A stretch of DNA of 61,622 nt from an uncultured Collinsella sp. (GCA_902494085.1 CABURU010000007.1:1-61622), one strand, 5' to 3'; numbered from the stretch's first letter, positions 39,931-49,161 are shown. Notes: generated by a model from the letters alone, not told the origin. Numbers and translations are program-made.

Positions 39931-41342
39931 TATCCGATCGCTCCTTCCATCTCGAGCTTGATCAGGTTGTTCATCTCGACGGCGTACTCAAGCGGTAGCT
40001 CCTTGGAGACCGGGTTGGCAAAGCCGTTGACGATCATGGTGCGAGCCTCTTCCTCCGGGATACCGCGGCTCATCAGGTAGAACACCTTGTCGTCGCCGAT
40101 ACGTCCGATGGTGGCCTCGTGGCCGATGTCGACGTTCTTGGCGCGGATGTCCATGGCCGGGATGGTGTCGGAGCGGCTCTGGTCGTCGAGCATGAGCGAC
40201 TGACAGCTCACGGTTGCCTTGGAACCCTCGGCCTTGGGCGTGGCCACGATGGAGCTGCGGAAGGTCTGGATACCGCCGCTCTTAGAGATGCCCTTGGTCT
40301 CGACGGTTGCCGAGGTATCGGGTGCGTTGAGCACGACCTTGCAGCCGGTGTCGAGGTTTTGACCGGCGCCGGCAAAGGTGATGCCGGTAAAGCTCGAGCG
40401 GGCGCGGCGGCCGTTGAGCACGCTCATGGGGTAGAGGTAGCCCACGTGGCTGCCGAAGGAGCCACTGATCCACTCGATGTCGCCGTCCTCGTCCACGCGC
40501 GCACGCTTGGTGTTGAGGTTGTACATGTTCTTGGACCAGTTCTCGATGGTCGAGTAGCGCAGGTGTGCGCGCTTGCCTACAAAGAGCTCGACGGCGCCGG
40601 CGTGGAGGTTGGCCACGTTGTACTTGGGCGCGGAGCAACCCTCGATAAAGTGCAGGTCGGCATCGTCCTCGACGATGATGAGCGTGTGCTCAAACTGGCC
40701 GGCGCCCTTGGCGTTAAGGCGGAAGTAGCTCTGCAGCGGAAAATCGAGCTTGGTGCCCTTGGGCACGTAGACAAACGAGCCGCCCGACCACACGGCACCG
40801 TGCAGGGCCGCAAACTTGTGGTCGGTGGGCGGGATGAGCGTCATGAACTTCTCGTGGATGAGCGGCTCCCACTGCGGGTCGTGCAGGGCCTCCTCGATGC
40901 CGGAATAGACGATGCCCATCTTAGACGCTGTGTCCTGCATGTTGTGGTAGACCAGCTCAGAGTCGTACTGCGCGCCGACGCCCGCCAGGTAGCTGCGCTC
41001 GGCCTCGGGGATGCCCAGGCGCTCAAAGGTATTCTTGATGTCGTCGGGCACCGACTCCCAGTCGTGCTTTTGATCGGTGTTGGGTTTGACGTAGGTGACG
41101 ATGTTGTCCATGTCCAGGCCCTCGATGGAGGGACCCCACGTCGGGTCGGGAAAACGATTAAAAATCTCGAGGGACTTGAGGCGCAGGTCGAGCATCCACT
41201 GCGGCTCGTTCTTTTTGGCGCTGATCTCGCGCACGATGTCGGGCGTGATGCCGGCGTCGAGGCGCTCGAATCCCTCCTCGCCATAGGTGAAGTCGTAGAG
41301 GCTGCGGTCGATGTCCGCGACCTCGGTGCGGTTCTTGGTCAT
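39930..41342 (-). CDS. sufB: SufB scaffold subunit
   Basis: SufB is the cluster-assembling subunit of the SufBCD complex. The 470-residue protein is of typical length and has strong family features: YDSELVYHNMQ, YVPKGTKLDFPLQSYFRLN, FIEGCSAPKY with a conserved cysteine, WSKNMYNLNTKRA, and near the C-terminus GHEATIGRIGDDKVFYLMSRGI and EEARTMIVNGF. It lies 12 bases after sufC. The order C-B-D-S-U matches the Firmicute-type SUF operon. Confidence 0.95.
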   Translation of the reverse strand: MTKNRTEVADIDRSLYDFTYGEEGFERLDAGITPDIVREISAKKNEPQWMLDLRLKSLEIFNRFPDPTWGPSIEGLDMDNIVTYVKPNTDQKHDWESVPDDIKNTFERLGIPEAERSYLAGVGAQYDSELVYHNMQDTASKMGIVYSGIEEALHDPQWEPLIHEKFMTLIPPTDHKFAALHGAVWSGGSFVYVPKGTKLDFPLQSYFRLNAKGAGQFEHTLIIVEDDADLHFIEGCSAPKYNVANLHAGAVELFVGKRAHLRYSTIENWSKNMYNLNTKRARVDEDGDIEWISGSFGSHVGYLYPMSVLNGRRARSSFTGITFAGAGQNLDTGCKVVLNAPDTSATVETKGISKSGGIQTFRSSIVATPKAEGSKATVSCQSLMLDDQSRSDTIPAMDIRAKNVDIGHEATIGRIGDDKVFYLMSRGIPEEEARTMIVNGFANPVSKELPLEYAVEMNNLIKLEMEGAIG

Positions 41343-41354
41343 TGCGTCGCCCCT

Positions 41355-42155
41355 TTACGCCTGCTGCTCGGCAGCGGCGGACTCGGCCTGGGCGCGCTGC
41401 TCGGCGGCCTCGCGCTCGAAGGTCTCAAAGCCGTTCTTGTCGATCCAGGGGATGAGCGAGGCGTCGTCCTCGCGCACGATGTGACCCTTGACCATAACGT
41501 GGACGCGGTCGACATCCAAGTGCTCCAGGATGCGCGTGTTGTGCGTGATAATGAGCATGGAGCCGTCGCAGCTCTTGCGGTAGGCGTCCATGCCGTGGCT
41601 GACGGTGGAAAGCGCGTCGACGTCCAGGCCCGAGTCGGTCTCGTCGAGGATGGCGAGCTTGGGCTGCAGCAGCAGAAGCTGGAGCATTTCGACCTTCTTC
41701 TTCTCGCCGCCCGAGAAGCCCACGCCCAGCTCGCGGTTGAGGTAGGCGGTATCCATGTTGAGCTCGGCCGCGAGCTCCTTCACGCGGCGGCGGAACTCCT
41801 TGCCCTTCATCTCCAGGCCGGGGCGGCCGGCGATGCTGGCGCGCAAAAAGCTCGACAGTGGCACGCCCGGAATCTCGACCGGAGCCTGGAAGCTCAGGAA
41901 CAGGCCGGCGCGTGAACGCTTGTCGGTGGTGAGCTCGGTGATGTCCTGGCCGTCAAAGACGATGCGGCCGTCGTTGACCGTGTAGACGGGGTCGCCCATG
42001 ACCAGGTGGCCGAGGGTGGACTTGCCGGCGCCGTTGGGTCCCATCAGCACGTGGGTCTCGCCGGCGGCGACGTTGAGGTTGACGTTGTGGAGGATGGTCT
42101 TCTCGTCCACGGAGGCGGTCAGACCTTCGATGGAAAGCAGCGGATTTGCGCTCAT
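41355..42155 (-). CDS. sufC: SufC ATPase
   Basis: SufC is the ABC-type ATPase of the SufBCD scaffold. The 266-residue protein has Walker A GPNGAGKS at 39-46, the ABC signature FSGGEKKKVEM and Walker B LAILDETDSGLDVD. The last 20 residues are Ala/Glu-rich and not part of the fold. The ATG at 42155 was chosen for the GAGAGGG upstream; an in-frame start at 42185 is also possible. It is the first gene of the operon, with promoter elements TTGACT and TAACTT on the minus strand. Confidence 0.94.
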   Translation of the reverse strand: MSANPLLSIEGLTASVDEKTILHNVNLNVAAGETHVLMGPNGAGKSTLGHLVMGDPVYTVNDGRIVFDGQDITELTTDKRSRAGLFLSFQAPVEIPGVPLSSFLRASIAGRPGLEMKGKEFRRRVKELAAELNMDTAYLNRELGVGFSGGEKKKVEMLQLLLLQPKLAILDETDSGLDVDALSTVSHGMDAYRKSCDGSMLIITHNTRILEHLDVDRVHVMVKGHIVREDDASLIPWIDKNGFETFEREAAEQRAQAESAAAEQQA

Positions 42156-42219
42156 GCTGTCCCTCTCTGTATATGGTGTACTCATAGGTGTACTAAACCC
42201 TAGGAATCTTCTCGGAATA

Positions 42220-42247
42220 AAGTTACTATGGGTTCGGCGTTAGTCAA
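42220..42247 (-). promoter_or_regulatory. Promoter of the suf operon
   Basis: On the minus strand TTGACT (42247-42242) and TAACTT (42225-42220) are spaced 16 bp, leaving a leader of about 60 bases before sufC. Confidence 0.55.
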
Positions 42248-42283
42248 GGGAAAACCCGACTAATCCACTCGACTTTTTAGATG

Positions 42284-42358
42284 TGGGACAAAATAACAAG
42301 GTTTGTTTGTCCCACTTACTTAAGATTTGGGACAAACAAACCTGGTTATGTTGTCCCA
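42284..42358. promoter_or_regulatory. Large inverted operator between suf and its Rrf2 regulator
   Basis: Two 31-bp units at 42284-42314 and 42328-42358 each have the form TGGGACAA, 15 bases, TTGTCCCA. The second unit is the reverse complement of the first with two differences (29 of 31). They are separated by 13 bp, giving centres 44 bp apart. The site lies between the sufC promoter and the Rrf2 start, close to the latter. Binding by the neighbouring Rrf2 protein is the natural inference. I do not recognise this motif from described IscR or SufR sites. Confidence 0.7.
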
Positions 42359-42378
42359 GATGCGATGGGAGGGTAGGT

Positions 42379-42810
42379 ATGCTCATTTCTTCCAAGGGCC
42401 GCTATGCCCTCCGGCTGATGATCTATATCGCGGCGCTCGGTGACGCCGAGGGCAAAATTGCCCTGCGCGAGGTTGCCGACCGCGAGCATATCTCGCAGAA
42501 GTATCTGGAACAGCTGGTTCGTCCGCTTATGAAGGCTGGCCTGCTTAAGAGCGTGCGCGGCAAGGGCGGCGGCTACATGATGGCCAAGGATCCCTCCGAG
42601 GTACGTGCGGGTGACATCCTGCGCGCCGTCGAGGGCAGCACGGCGCCCGTGGCGTGCGACGGCATCGACAACAGCTGCACCCGCAGCGATTTGTGCTCGA
42701 CCGTCAAGTTCTGGCGCGGTCTGGACGACGTGATCGAAAAATACGTCGACGGCGTGACGTTGGCCGACCTGGCCGCCGTCCCCGAGATCAACTTTGACAT
42801 TAAGCTGTAG
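42379..42810 (+). CDS. Rrf2-family Fe-S-type transcription regulator
   Basis: This 143-residue protein has the Rrf2 winged helix (MLISSKGRYALRLMIYIA at the N-terminus, EHISQKYLEQLVRPLMKAGLLKSVRGKGGGY at 37-66) and three cysteines at 93, 100 and 106, the spacing used by IscR/SufR-type sensors to hold an Fe-S cluster. Divergent position from suf and the inverted operator make it the probable controller of Fe-S assembly. GGGAGGG lies just ahead of the ATG. The Rrf2 family also includes nitrite and cysteine regulators, so the ligand is inferred. Confidence 0.9.
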   Translation: MLISSKGRYALRLMIYIAALGDAEGKIALREVADREHISQKYLEQLVRPLMKAGLLKSVRGKGGGYMMAKDPSEVRAGDILRAVEGSTAPVACDGIDNSCTRSDLCSTVKFWRGLDDVIEKYVDGVTLADLAAVPEINFDIKL

Positions 42811-42949
42811 GTTGAGCGCAATTCCTTAAGATTTCGCGGAGGGTTGTTGCCGTTTACCGAGGGGTTGTTGTGCAACAACGGGCGAGCTGCAATACTTATT
42901 TTTATCTTTGCAAACTGAACTTTAACTACACCAATGCAGGGAGGGTCTT

Positions 42950-44752
42950 ATGCAGCCCAAGCATTCTGCTATTGTCGCGGGCCTGACGCTGGCGCTTTCG
43001 TTTGGCGCCGTTTCCGCGCCGGCACCCGCCGCTGCCGAGGAGCCCACGCCGGGCATTGCCTCGGATGCCACCGATATCGATAAGGGCCTTTACACCCAAC
43101 AGTCCTTCTCGGGCGTGCTGAGGTCGGTCCAGGGCGTTTCGTTTGTCAACGTGACTCCCGAGATGAAGTACTTCACCAAATATGAGAGCCATGGCAACTA
43201 TAACCAGGGCTTTTCGTATGGTGACGGCTACAACGCGCTGGGTTATTACCAGTTCGACCGTCGTTGGTCGCTCATCCCGTTTATGAAGCAGGCCTACAAC
43301 TACAACCCCGAAAAATACAGCATGCTCAAGGATGCGATTGATCGCGGCAGCGAGATTTCCAACACGAGCAATGCCATGTACGAGAACGGCCAGCCCACCG
43401 AGTTGGGCCGTATTGCGCAGGAGGCCTTCCAGGGCGCTTATAACATCGACCCTGCTGAGTTTTCGGCTCTGCAGGATGCGTATGCGTACAACTCGTACTA
43501 TGCGGTGACCGAGGCGTGGCTCAAGAGCGGCCTTGGTATTGATATTTCGGGCCGTGCCGATTGCGTCAAGGGCATGGTGTGGAGCATCACCAACATGTGT
43601 GGCACCGGTGGCTGCAGGGACTTCTTCCGCTGGGCGAATCTTTCTAATGATATGACTGACCGTGAGTTTGTGACGGCGCTCTCCAATAGCGTGGTCGATA
43701 ACGTCGCTACCAAGTATTCGAGCCAGCCCCAGTATCATGAGGGCTGGAAGAATCGTTATAAGAATGAGCTGAAGGACTGCTTGGCTTATATCGCCGAGGA
43801 CGAGGCAGCCGCTGCGACGCCCGTGCAGCCCGAGCCTACGCCGGCGCCCTCGCCGACACCTGATTCGAATGACGACTCGAGTGACGATCCCAACGATGAC
43901 AGGATGGATGCGCCCTCGACCGATGCTGACGGTAATGGCTCTGCTGGTGGCATTACCAACGACGGTTCCATCTCGAACGGCTCTGCTGCGGGCGATTCGT
44001 CTTCAAGCTCTGCCGGCAATACGGACAGCGACGCTTCTGGTTCGACCGACGCTGACACCTCTAACTCATCCACCGGCTCGAGCGATTCGTCCGTTGACAC
44101 CGGCTCTAACAACGGCTCCGGCTCTGACGCAACCCCTGATTCCGATGCTTCCAAGGACGATTCGAATAAGGTGCCGGACGCTCCCGTTGCTTCGCCGGAC
44201 AAGAAGCCTTCTTTCTCCGAGCAGCTTGGTTCTACGCTGGGTTCTTCGCTGATGGCTGGCGTCAATAACGGCTCGGCCCAGAACAAGGACAACTCTGATC
44301 AGGCTTCCACGGAAAAGACCGAAGCCGCAAAGGGCGACTCCAAGGACAAGGCTTCCGAGATGACCGAATTCGATAAGGGTTCTAGCTCTGAGGAGAAGAA
44401 CGAGAAGTCCGCTCAGAAGAAGGACGAGGGTAAGAAGCCTGAACCTGAGGAGAAGGACAAGAGCAAGGACAAGACCGAGGACGGAAAGCAGCAGGGCGAG
44501 GACAGCGGTAAGAGCGGTGCTGACAACCAGGTCCAGGAGCAAAATGACTCCAAAACGGTGACCACCACGACCACGACGACTACAGCTACCAAGTCCTCGG
44601 GCGGCAACATGCCCAAGACGGGCGATCTGATTGTGATGGCGAGCCTTGCCAGCGCGAGCTTGGCCACACTGGGCGCTACGTCTATCGTAAGTGGTAAGCA
44701 TAAGCTCGATCAGCAGAAGAAGGCTTCTGGGGAGGACGGCTCGGAGGAGTAG
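42950..44752 (+). CDS. Sortase-anchored wall protein with lysozyme-like N-domain
   Basis: This 600-residue secreted protein has a signal peptide to about residue 29. A globular domain at about 60-275 shows a probable catalytic Glu79 in KYESHG, then GYNALGYYQFDRRW, a pattern seen in lysozyme- or chitosanase-like folds. A long Ser/Asp/Asn/Gly-rich linker (about 285-440) and a Lys/Glu-rich segment (450-545) follow. The sortase-type signal MPKTG is at 554-558, then a hydrophobic segment and a long charged tail. The linker would span the wall. The enzymatic assignment is tentative. GGGAGGG precedes the ATG. Confidence 0.75.
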   Translation: MQPKHSAIVAGLTLALSFGAVSAPAPAAAEEPTPGIASDATDIDKGLYTQQSFSGVLRSVQGVSFVNVTPEMKYFTKYESHGNYNQGFSYGDGYNALGYYQFDRRWSLIPFMKQAYNYNPEKYSMLKDAIDRGSEISNTSNAMYENGQPTELGRIAQEAFQGAYNIDPAEFSALQDAYAYNSYYAVTEAWLKSGLGIDISGRADCVKGMVWSITNMCGTGGCRDFFRWANLSNDMTDREFVTALSNSVVDNVATKYSSQPQYHEGWKNRYKNELKDCLAYIAEDEAAAATPVQPEPTPAPSPTPDSNDDSSDDPNDDRMDAPSTDADGNGSAGGITNDGSISNGSAAGDSSSSSAGNTDSDASGSTDADTSNSSTGSSDSSVDTGSNNGSGSDATPDSDASKDDSNKVPDAPVASPDKKPSFSEQLGSTLGSSLMAGVNNGSAQNKDNSDQASTEKTEAAKGDSKDKASEMTEFDKGSSSEEKNEKSAQKKDEGKKPEPEEKDKSKDKTEDGKQQGEDSGKSGADNQVQEQNDSKTVTTTTTTTTATKSSGGNMPKTGDLIVMASLASASLATLGATSIVSGKHKLDQQKKASGEDGSEE

Positions 44753-44784
44753 CCTCTCGGTTGCCAGATAACTAAAGAATCGGG

Positions 44785-44819
44785 ACGGGGTCCGGTGCGA
44801 ATGCGTCGGGCCCCGTTTT
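44785..44819 (+). terminator. Terminator of the wall-protein gene
   Basis: ACGGGGTCCG and CGGGCCCCGT form a stem with a 12-base loop and TTTT after it, 33 bases past the stop. A second GTTGTGCAAC palindrome follows at about 44820, like the one upstream of the gene near 42866. Confidence 0.75.
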
Positions 44820-44954
44820 GTTGTGCAACGATTAGTTGTGCCCCCTCACACCTCTTGTTGCTACCGTTGCCCGATATGTTCGCGCGGCGACATCGGTACA
44901 TGCGATGCGGTCATTACAATTGGCATCGTGCTGTGATTTAGGGGGAACGTTTTG

Positions 44955-46751
44955 GTGTCTGAACAGGCAAATGTTGATTGTGCTGCTGGCTTTGGCGTGC
45001 GCTTGATCGGCTGTGCCGACGATGCGGTTTTGCCCATTGGCATACACGACTATGCGGAGGCCCTTGGTTGCTGCGTGCTGGTTGACAAGACCATGTTTAT
45101 TGCTGATGTGTTGGACTGCGACGCGTCCGTTGTGGTGTGCTGTCGACCCGAGGGTTTTGGCAAGAGCATGAACTTGTCGATGCTCAGGGCTTTTCTGGAG
45201 CGTCCAGCGGTCGGTCGCTCTGGTCAGCGTTTGTTTGCCGATGCTCAGATTTGGGATGCGAACGGCGGGCGCTATCGGGATGAGTATGCTTGCTATCCGG
45301 TGATATCGCTGGACTTTTCTGGCGCTGCGAGGCGTGGCCCCGCTGTTGCCGGCGTCGTGCGCGATGCCCTTTCGGGCGAGTGCGCTCGCTTGTTGGCGCT
45401 CTTGGAGGCCCCGGATTTAGCTCGAGATAAGGTGCGTCACATCGAACGTGTTGCGCGTGGCGCGGCGAGCGAGGACGAGGTCGCCTCGGTGCTTGGCGTG
45501 CTCATTGAGTTGCTGGAGATTGCCTGCGATGAGCAGGTTGTATTGCTCGTTGATGGGTACGACGCGGCGTGGTTGGGCCGTGCGAGCGCAAGGGGCGCTT
45601 CCGGCGCCGATCCGGCAGGGCTACTTGACCGTGTGCTGTTTGACGCCATTGCTGCCGCGGGCCATTCGCTACGCTTTGCATGTCTGATGGGGGAGTGTCC
45701 CGGCCCTGCCGAAGCGGCGCTTTCTTTGCACGGCTGCTCGTATTATCTGACGACGCCGCTTTCGACGTGGTGTGACCGTTGGTTCGGCTTTTCGGATGCC
45801 GAGGTCCAGGCTCTGTTGAATCATGCTGGGCGCGAGGAATACCTTGATGATGCGCGTGAATGGCTCGAGGGATATCGGTTTGGTAGGGATTATTGCTCGA
45901 ATCCAGCGCGTGTGATCGGTTTTCTGGACCGAGGCTGCACGGCGCCCGTGCGTGCCGATCTGTATGGATATGCCGATTGCCTGAGTAGGGTAGTTGCCGG
46001 GTGGAATCTCGACCGCCTTTCGGTCTTGTTCGATTTGCTCGAGGCCCATGGGTGCGCTGAGGTCCCGCTTTGTTTGGGCACTGCAGAGCCAGATGTCTCG
46101 CCTGACGATGGCATGTGGACAGCGCTATATCTGTCCGGTTTCCTGACGACGGATATGACTGAGGAGCCAGAGCATGGCGATCGCCTCCGTGCTTTGCGAT
46201 TGCCCAATAAAGAGCTTCGCCAGGCCTTGCGTCTAGTGATTGTTGAGTGGTTTGAGTGCGCTGCCGAAGACATTCGAGACGTCGATGCGTTTCGCGACGG
46301 GCTGTGCCGTGGGAACGAGGATACCGTGAAGCGGGCGCTAAGCCGCATCCTGGGGGATGCGGGAATCGGTGAGACCGACCCAGATAAGCCGCTGCCATAT
46401 CATCTGCTCTTGCAGGGGCTCTGCTTTGGCTTGCCGGGCTATGCCAATCCTGCTTCGAGGCGAAAGTGTGGCGCGGGTCGCTGGGACATCCAGGTTTTTC
46501 CTACGGGCGCTGTGTTCGACGTAGCTGACACGATCGGCATGCTGGACGAGCGCCCGCTTATAACGATCAATATGATGTATGACCCCGATGTGGATGCGCT
46601 GGGGTTGGAATTGCTGGCCGTGCAGTCGCTACTCGACATAGAGCGCGATGGCATCGACGAAATCCGTGTACCGCGCCCCGGCGTGGGTCGCATGCGCTGG
46701 GGGTTCGGTTTTGATGGGCAGCATGTGGCTACGGTGTGCCAGCGGCTTTAA
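44955..46751 (+). CDS. DUF1703/AAA-ATPase-like protein
   Basis: This 598-residue protein resembles the PF09820-type AAA-ATPase-like family that is expanded in gut bacteria and carries a C-terminal DUF1703 (PD-(D/E)XK nuclease-like) region. The N-terminal signature is DYAEALGCCVLVDKTMFIADVL, then RPEGFGKSMNLSML at 64-77, where RPRRFGK is usual. Walker B is VVLLVDGYDAA. The C-terminal nuclease-like part (ITINMMYDPDVDALGLELLAVQSLL) lacks an obvious ExK. The function of the family is unknown. GTG at 44955 is preferred because GGGGG lies nine bases ahead; a TTG three bases upstream is possible. Codon use is less GC-biased than in housekeeping genes. Confidence 0.75.
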   Translation: MSEQANVDCAAGFGVRLIGCADDAVLPIGIHDYAEALGCCVLVDKTMFIADVLDCDASVVVCCRPEGFGKSMNLSMLRAFLERPAVGRSGQRLFADAQIWDANGGRYRDEYACYPVISLDFSGAARRGPAVAGVVRDALSGECARLLALLEAPDLARDKVRHIERVARGAASEDEVASVLGVLIELLEIACDEQVVLLVDGYDAAWLGRASARGASGADPAGLLDRVLFDAIAAAGHSLRFACLMGECPGPAEAALSLHGCSYYLTTPLSTWCDRWFGFSDAEVQALLNHAGREEYLDDAREWLEGYRFGRDYCSNPARVIGFLDRGCTAPVRADLYGYADCLSRVVAGWNLDRLSVLFDLLEAHGCAEVPLCLGTAEPDVSPDDGMWTALYLSGFLTTDMTEEPEHGDRLRALRLPNKELRQALRLVIVEWFECAAEDIRDVDAFRDGLCRGNEDTVKRALSRILGDAGIGETDPDKPLPYHLLLQGLCFGLPGYANPASRRKCGAGRWDIQVFPTGAVFDVADTIGMLDERPLITINMMYDPDVDALGLELLAVQSLLDIERDGIDEIRVPRPGVGRMRWGFGFDGQHVATVCQRL

Positions 46752-46775
46752 GCGCCGAGGTGTTTCCGGCTTCCG

Positions 46776-47795
46776 TTACTCGGTGTCCTTCATGGGCGGC
46801 ATGGGCTTCCAGTCGGGGTCCTTGATGATCTTTCGGGCGTCCTTCATGCCACGGCGCAGCGCCGGAATACCGGTCTTAAAGCATTTGTCGACCGCAGCCA
46901 AGCGGATGAACTCTTTGCAGAAGGTCGCGGCGTTGCCCAGACGGAACAGCACGGGGTGATAGTCGCCGTAAATCTGCATGTAGCGGGCCAGATAGCCGCG
47001 GTTGCGCATGATGTAGTAACGGTTGGTGTCGCTCGTGGAGTTGAGCTGGCGCTTGCCGGCGATATCCCAGTTTGAGACGGCGCGGGCGCGCTTGAGCACC
47101 AGGTCGGCCACAACGGCGGCGGGGAAGTGCTGGCTGGCCACGTAGCCATAGCAGGCATCGTCGCCGTAGATGAAGAATCGCGCATCGGGCAGGCCGATCT
47201 TGTCGACCACGCGGCGCGAGAACATGCCGCCCTCAAAGCACAGCTGGTTCATGGCGCGATAACCCTCTGGACCCAAGTCCCACTTGGCGACTGGGTTGGG
47301 AATGCCGAGCGAAAGGATGAGTTGGTATTGCCAAAAGAAGGCGCCGCCGTCAAAGTCCAGGCGCGAACCCTGGATGACATCGTAGCGGTCGGTCCACTTG
47401 GCAAGACGCTCGATGCCTTCGGGGATGACGAGCACGTCGTCGTCCATCACCCAGAACCACTGGGCGCCCAGGTCGTAGGCGCACTTGGTGCCGGCGGAGA
47501 AGCCGCCCGCGCCGCCACCGTTTTCAAGCTGCGGCGCGTAGATAACGCGGTCGGTGCCGCCCTGCGCGTCAGGTTGCTCGGTGTCGATGCCCCACAGGTT
47601 GGCCAGGCGCTCGTTGAATGCGGTGCACATGGCCTCGGTTTCGCGTGAATTCTCGTTATCGACAATCACGATGCGCCAGGGCGTTGCCGTGAGCTCGGTC
47701 ATAGAGTCGAACAAGTTGGCCAGGAGTTCCTGGCGCTTGTACGTAACGACGACGATGGCGAGCTTATCGATGGGAGCGGGAAGGGTTGAAGGCAT
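46776..47795 (-). CDS. GT2 glycosyltransferase, GlfT2-like
   Basis: This 339-residue GT-A enzyme has KLAIVVVTYKRQELLANLFDSM at about 11-32, VDNENS in the nucleotide region and the metal motif WVMDDDVLV. It then has RFFIYGDDACYGYV, as in the GlfT/galactofuranosyltransferase branch. It therefore probably adds galactofuranose or a similar sugar to a surface glycan. It faces away from the GT2 cluster that starts 250 bases to the right. The ATG at 47795 has AAGGATA about 12 bases upstream. Confidence 0.8.
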   Translation of the reverse strand: MPSTLPAPIDKLAIVVVTYKRQELLANLFDSMTELTATPWRIVIVDNENSRETEAMCTAFNERLANLWGIDTEQPDAQGGTDRVIYAPQLENGGGAGGFSAGTKCAYDLGAQWFWVMDDDVLVIPEGIERLAKWTDRYDVIQGSRLDFDGGAFFWQYQLILSLGIPNPVAKWDLGPEGYRAMNQLCFEGGMFSRRVVDKIGLPDARFFIYGDDACYGYVASQHFPAAVVADLVLKRARAVSNWDIAGKRQLNSTSDTNRYYIMRNRGYLARYMQIYGDYHPVLFRLGNAATFCKEFIRLAAVDKCFKTGIPALRRGMKDARKIIKDPDWKPMPPMKDTE

Positions 47796-48051
47796 GGGGC
47801 AATATATCCTTTCACGCGCGGCGGGCGAGCGCTGCACGGAAGCTATCGAATACGTCCTTGGGACTGTCCTATTGTAAAGGCTCGGCGCACCTTAGCGGCA
47901 AGCTTTGAATAAAACGCAGGAACCTGCCATGGGCCCGCCGCATGACGTGGGGCTGCTTTGCCCGCAAGAGGCTCCATAGATTATATAAACGCCCGCTGGC
48001 GCGCTGACCCTTTGATACCATGAAACGACAGGTATTTCCTAAGGAGCACAT

Positions 48052-49155
48052 TTGTCTACTAACGCCTCTGGCAGCCCTGTTCTGTCGCTGCTTATTCCCA
48101 TTTACAATGTTCAGCGCTACCTGCGCGAGTGTCTCAATTCCGCCCTGGCGCAGACGCTCAAGGATATTGAGATCATCTGCATTAACGACGGGTCGACCGA
48201 CAACTCGCCCGCGATTATCCGCGAGTATATGGAGCGCGATAGGCGCGTCAAGATGATCGACAAGGCCAACAGCGGCTACGGCGACTCGATGAACCACGGT
48301 CTGGAGATGGCGCGTGGCAAGTACGTTGGCATCTTGGAGTCCGATGACTTTATGGCGCCCGACGCACTCGAAATGCTTGTCTCGGCCGCCGATAGCAATA
48401 ATGCCGACTTTGCGAAGGCGAACTTTGATTTCTACTGGTCTAAGCCCGAGGAGCGCCGTTCGCTGCACGAGATGTTTAAAGCCAAGGACTGCGGCAAGCC
48501 AGTGCACCCGAGCGATACGACGCAGTTCTTTAAGCAAAAGCCGTCGATTTGGTCGGCCGTGTACCGTCGCGATTTTCTTGAGCGCAACGGCATTACGTTC
48601 CTGCCGACTCCGGGGGCATCCTTTCAGGACACGTCATTTGCCTTTAAGGTGATCGCGTGCGCCGATAAGGCTGTTTACCTGCATGATGCCGTGTTGTCGT
48701 ATCGCCAGGACAACGAGAATTCCTCGGTCAATTCTTCGGCTAAGGTCTTTTGCGTCAATACCGAGTATGCCGAGATTGAGCGTTGGATTCGAGAGGATTA
48801 TGCCCGCGACCACGTAAGCGGCGATGTCGCGCGCATGCTCAAGTTCAATCAGCTCATTAAGTACGATTCGTACATGTGGAACTACGTGCGCCTGGCGCCT
48901 AAGTTCTATAAGGAGTTCCTGGTTCAGATGGCCAAGGAGTTCCAAGCGGCCTTGGACGCGGGGGAGTTTTCGCTTGAAGACCTCAAGCCGTGGAAGCGCG
49001 CAAATCTCGCTGCCATCCTCAAAGATCCTGAGGGCTGGGTTGACGAGCATCCGAGTTTTGCGACGGATGGTGCCTTGGGGCGCGCCAAGTATTACGCCTC
49101 GGTTGGAGGCCCAGGCGTGGTCGCCGCCTTCCTCATCGAATCGCTGAGGGGGTAG
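48052..49155 (+). CDS. GT2 glycosyltransferase A
   Basis: This 367-residue protein has a typical GT-A N-domain: LSLLIPIYNVQRYLRECLNS at about 12-31, IICINDGSTDNS and the metal motif ESDDF near residue 100. A C-terminal half of mixed helices follows. The first 100 residues are nearly the same as in the gene at 50277, which marks a duplication. Acceptor and donor are unknown. The start is TTG with AAGGAG six bases upstream. It heads a co-directional set of five genes and is separated from the next by six bases. Confidence 0.85.
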   Translation: MSTNASGSPVLSLLIPIYNVQRYLRECLNSALAQTLKDIEIICINDGSTDNSPAIIREYMERDRRVKMIDKANSGYGDSMNHGLEMARGKYVGILESDDFMAPDALEMLVSAADSNNADFAKANFDFYWSKPEERRSLHEMFKAKDCGKPVHPSDTTQFFKQKPSIWSAVYRRDFLERNGITFLPTPGASFQDTSFAFKVIACADKAVYLHDAVLSYRQDNENSSVNSSAKVFCVNTEYAEIERWIREDYARDHVSGDVARMLKFNQLIKYDSYMWNYVRLAPKFYKEFLVQMAKEFQAALDAGEFSLEDLKPWKRANLAAILKDPEGWVDEHPSFATDGALGRAKYYASVGGPGVVAAFLIESLRG

Positions 49156-49161
49156 GTCGGC

